From the NCBI GenBank assembly GCA_023412195.1, contig JAEYNZ010000117.1, positions 1 to 7,078 of the forward strand: a stretch of DNA of 7,078 nt. Direction: 5' to 3'. Under the pieces are notes generated by a model, which searched no databases, had not been told where the DNA came from, and saw only the letters and a program-made list of their open reading frames with translations. Within the stretch, counting starts at the first letter, position 1; each line of letters opens with the position of its first letter. This document shows, piece by piece, positions 6,771-7,078 of the stretch. Made by a program: the position numbers and the translations under genes. Source of the DNA: Bacteroidota bacterium. Lineage in GTDB: Bacteria; Bacteroidota; Bacteroidia; Bacteroidales; Prolixibacteraceae.

Positions 6771-6820
6771 GAGAGCAGACAGAAGATTGTTAGACAGAGA
6801 ACACAAGATGGGAAGACACA
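6771..6820. repeat. degenerate purine-rich tract (GACAGAAGA / GACACAAG-like units)
   Basis: The plus strand shows loosely repeated units: AGACAGAAGA, AGACAGAGAACACAAGA and GAAGACACAAG, nearly without C/T runs. Such low-complexity AGACA-rich stretches are, in my recollection, common in intergenic DNA of Bacteroidetes genomes. No coding or RNA function is suggested. Confidence 0.45.
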
Positions 6821-6821
6821 A

Positions 6822-6973
6822 GTCTCTCAATAAAGAATTCTTGCATGGTTGATAAAATATTACTACAGAGCGTCTTGCTCCTCCCCTTGGGGGAGGCTGG
6901 GAGGGGTCGTAATCCAAAAAATAATAGTGGTTAAGAATGATTATTACTTAAAAGATCCACGTCTCTCAGTAAA
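6822..6973. repeat. 13-bp direct repeat GTCTCTCARTAAA flanking the GC-rich hairpin
   Basis: GTCTCTCAATAAA at 6822-6834 and GTCTCTCAGTAAA at 6961-6973 differ at one base and lie 139 bp apart on either side of the hairpin at 6880-6906. This may be a remnant of a duplication or an inserted segment, or chance. Confidence 0.35.
6880..6906. repeat. REP-like GC-rich palindromic element
   Basis: CCTCCCC (6880-6886) and GGGGAGG (6890-6896) form a perfect 7-bp stem with a TTG loop. A second G-rich arm, GGGAGGGG (6899-6906), can pair with the same C-rich arm in competition. The motif CTCCTCCCCTTGGGGGAGG followed by CTGGGAGGGG is, from memory, a frequent dispersed intergenic element in Bacteroidetes. 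It stands out sharply from the A/T-rich surroundings. It could act as a bidirectional transcription barrier, but no T tract follows. Confidence 0.6.
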
Positions 6974-7000
6974 TAGTATCGGAGCCTAAGGAAAAGTAAT

Positions 7001-7078
7001 ATGAAAAATAAAATACCAGATACTGAAATACAACCTGCTGAATGGATTTTTCTCCTTTCTGATCAGCGGTTTTCCACC
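7001..7078 (+). CDS. 5' end of an unidentified protein gene, cut by the window edge
   Basis: An ATG at 7001 opens a frame of 26 codons without a stop to the last base, starting MKNKIPDTEIQPAEWIFLL. AAGGA lies about 8 nt upstream (6988-6992), a better Shine-Dalgarno than the other genes here have, and a Lys-rich start is normal. I do not recognise the product from this fragment. There is no obvious signal peptide or membrane helix: the hydrophobic WIFLL is short and followed by SDQRF. It is divergent from the epimerase gene. A chance open frame cannot be excluded at this length. Confidence 0.5.
   Translation, partial: MKNKIPDTEIQPAEWIFLLSDQRFST

Larger units (their letters stand above)
6664..7000. 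other. 337-bp divergent intergenic region with repeats
   Basis: This lies between the minus-strand epimerase and the plus-strand gene at 7001, so both promoters should be here. The first 85 bp next to the epimerase are very A/T-rich; TATATTTT near 6730 (minus strand) resembles a -7 box but has no good TTTG at the right distance. The remainder holds a purine-rich tract, a GC-rich hairpin and a direct repeat, listed separately. I found no further coding region. Confidence 0.6.

Noticed and set aside
1..7078. CRISPR array, tRNA, rRNA or polysaccharide-utilisation locus with SusD
   Set aside because: No regular repeat-spacer pattern, no tRNA/rRNA-like sequence, and no SusD-like or glycoside hydrolase gene was seen in the window.

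Overview
The window looks like chromosomal DNA from a Bacteroidota member, most likely a Bacteroidales/Marinilabiliales-type bacterium. The reasons are an STN/carboxypeptidase-regulatory-like TonB-dependent receptor with its own ECF sigma factor and FecR-type anti-sigma factor, A/T-rich start regions mostly without strong Shine-Dalgarno sequences, a TTTG / TAnnTTTG-like promoter candidate, and moderate GC. The genus assignment is inference; no marker gene is present.

Layout, right to left, because almost everything is on the minus strand. At the right edge (7001-7078, plus strand) is the start of an unidentified gene that runs off the window. It is divergent from a secreted aldose 1-epimerase lipoprotein (galM-like, 6663-5536). 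The 337 bp between them hold a GC-rich hairpin of REP type, a degenerate purine-rich tract and a short direct repeat. Next, after a 173 bp gap, comes a four-gene minus-strand cluster: ECF sigma factor (5362-4829), TonB-dependent receptor (4812-2161), FecR-like anti-sigma factor (2007-1162) and a DUF4382 lipoprotein (1157-279). A strong intrinsic terminator at 153-124 closes this cluster.

Immediately after the terminator's T-rich tail, positions 123-1 (minus strand) match the 5' end of a group II intron: a GUGUG start and domain I motifs very like those I recall for the Oceanobacillus iheyensis group IIC intron. Insertion just behind a Rho-independent terminator is the signature target choice of group IIC introns. 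Only the first 123 nt are in the window; the rest, including any reverse transcriptase, lies beyond the left edge.

Working model (inference): the receptor binds an unknown ligand at the outer membrane. Its N-terminal STN domain signals to the STN-like C-terminal domain of the membrane-bound FecR protein, which releases the ECF sigma factor to transcribe the cluster. The DUF4382 lipoprotein takes the place a SusD-like partner would hold in a glycan-uptake locus, so the ligand is not predictable. Two things depart from the usual arrangement: the anti-sigma gene lies downstream of the receptor instead of between sigma and receptor, and a candidate internal promoter (or attenuator) sits in the receptor/FecR gap.
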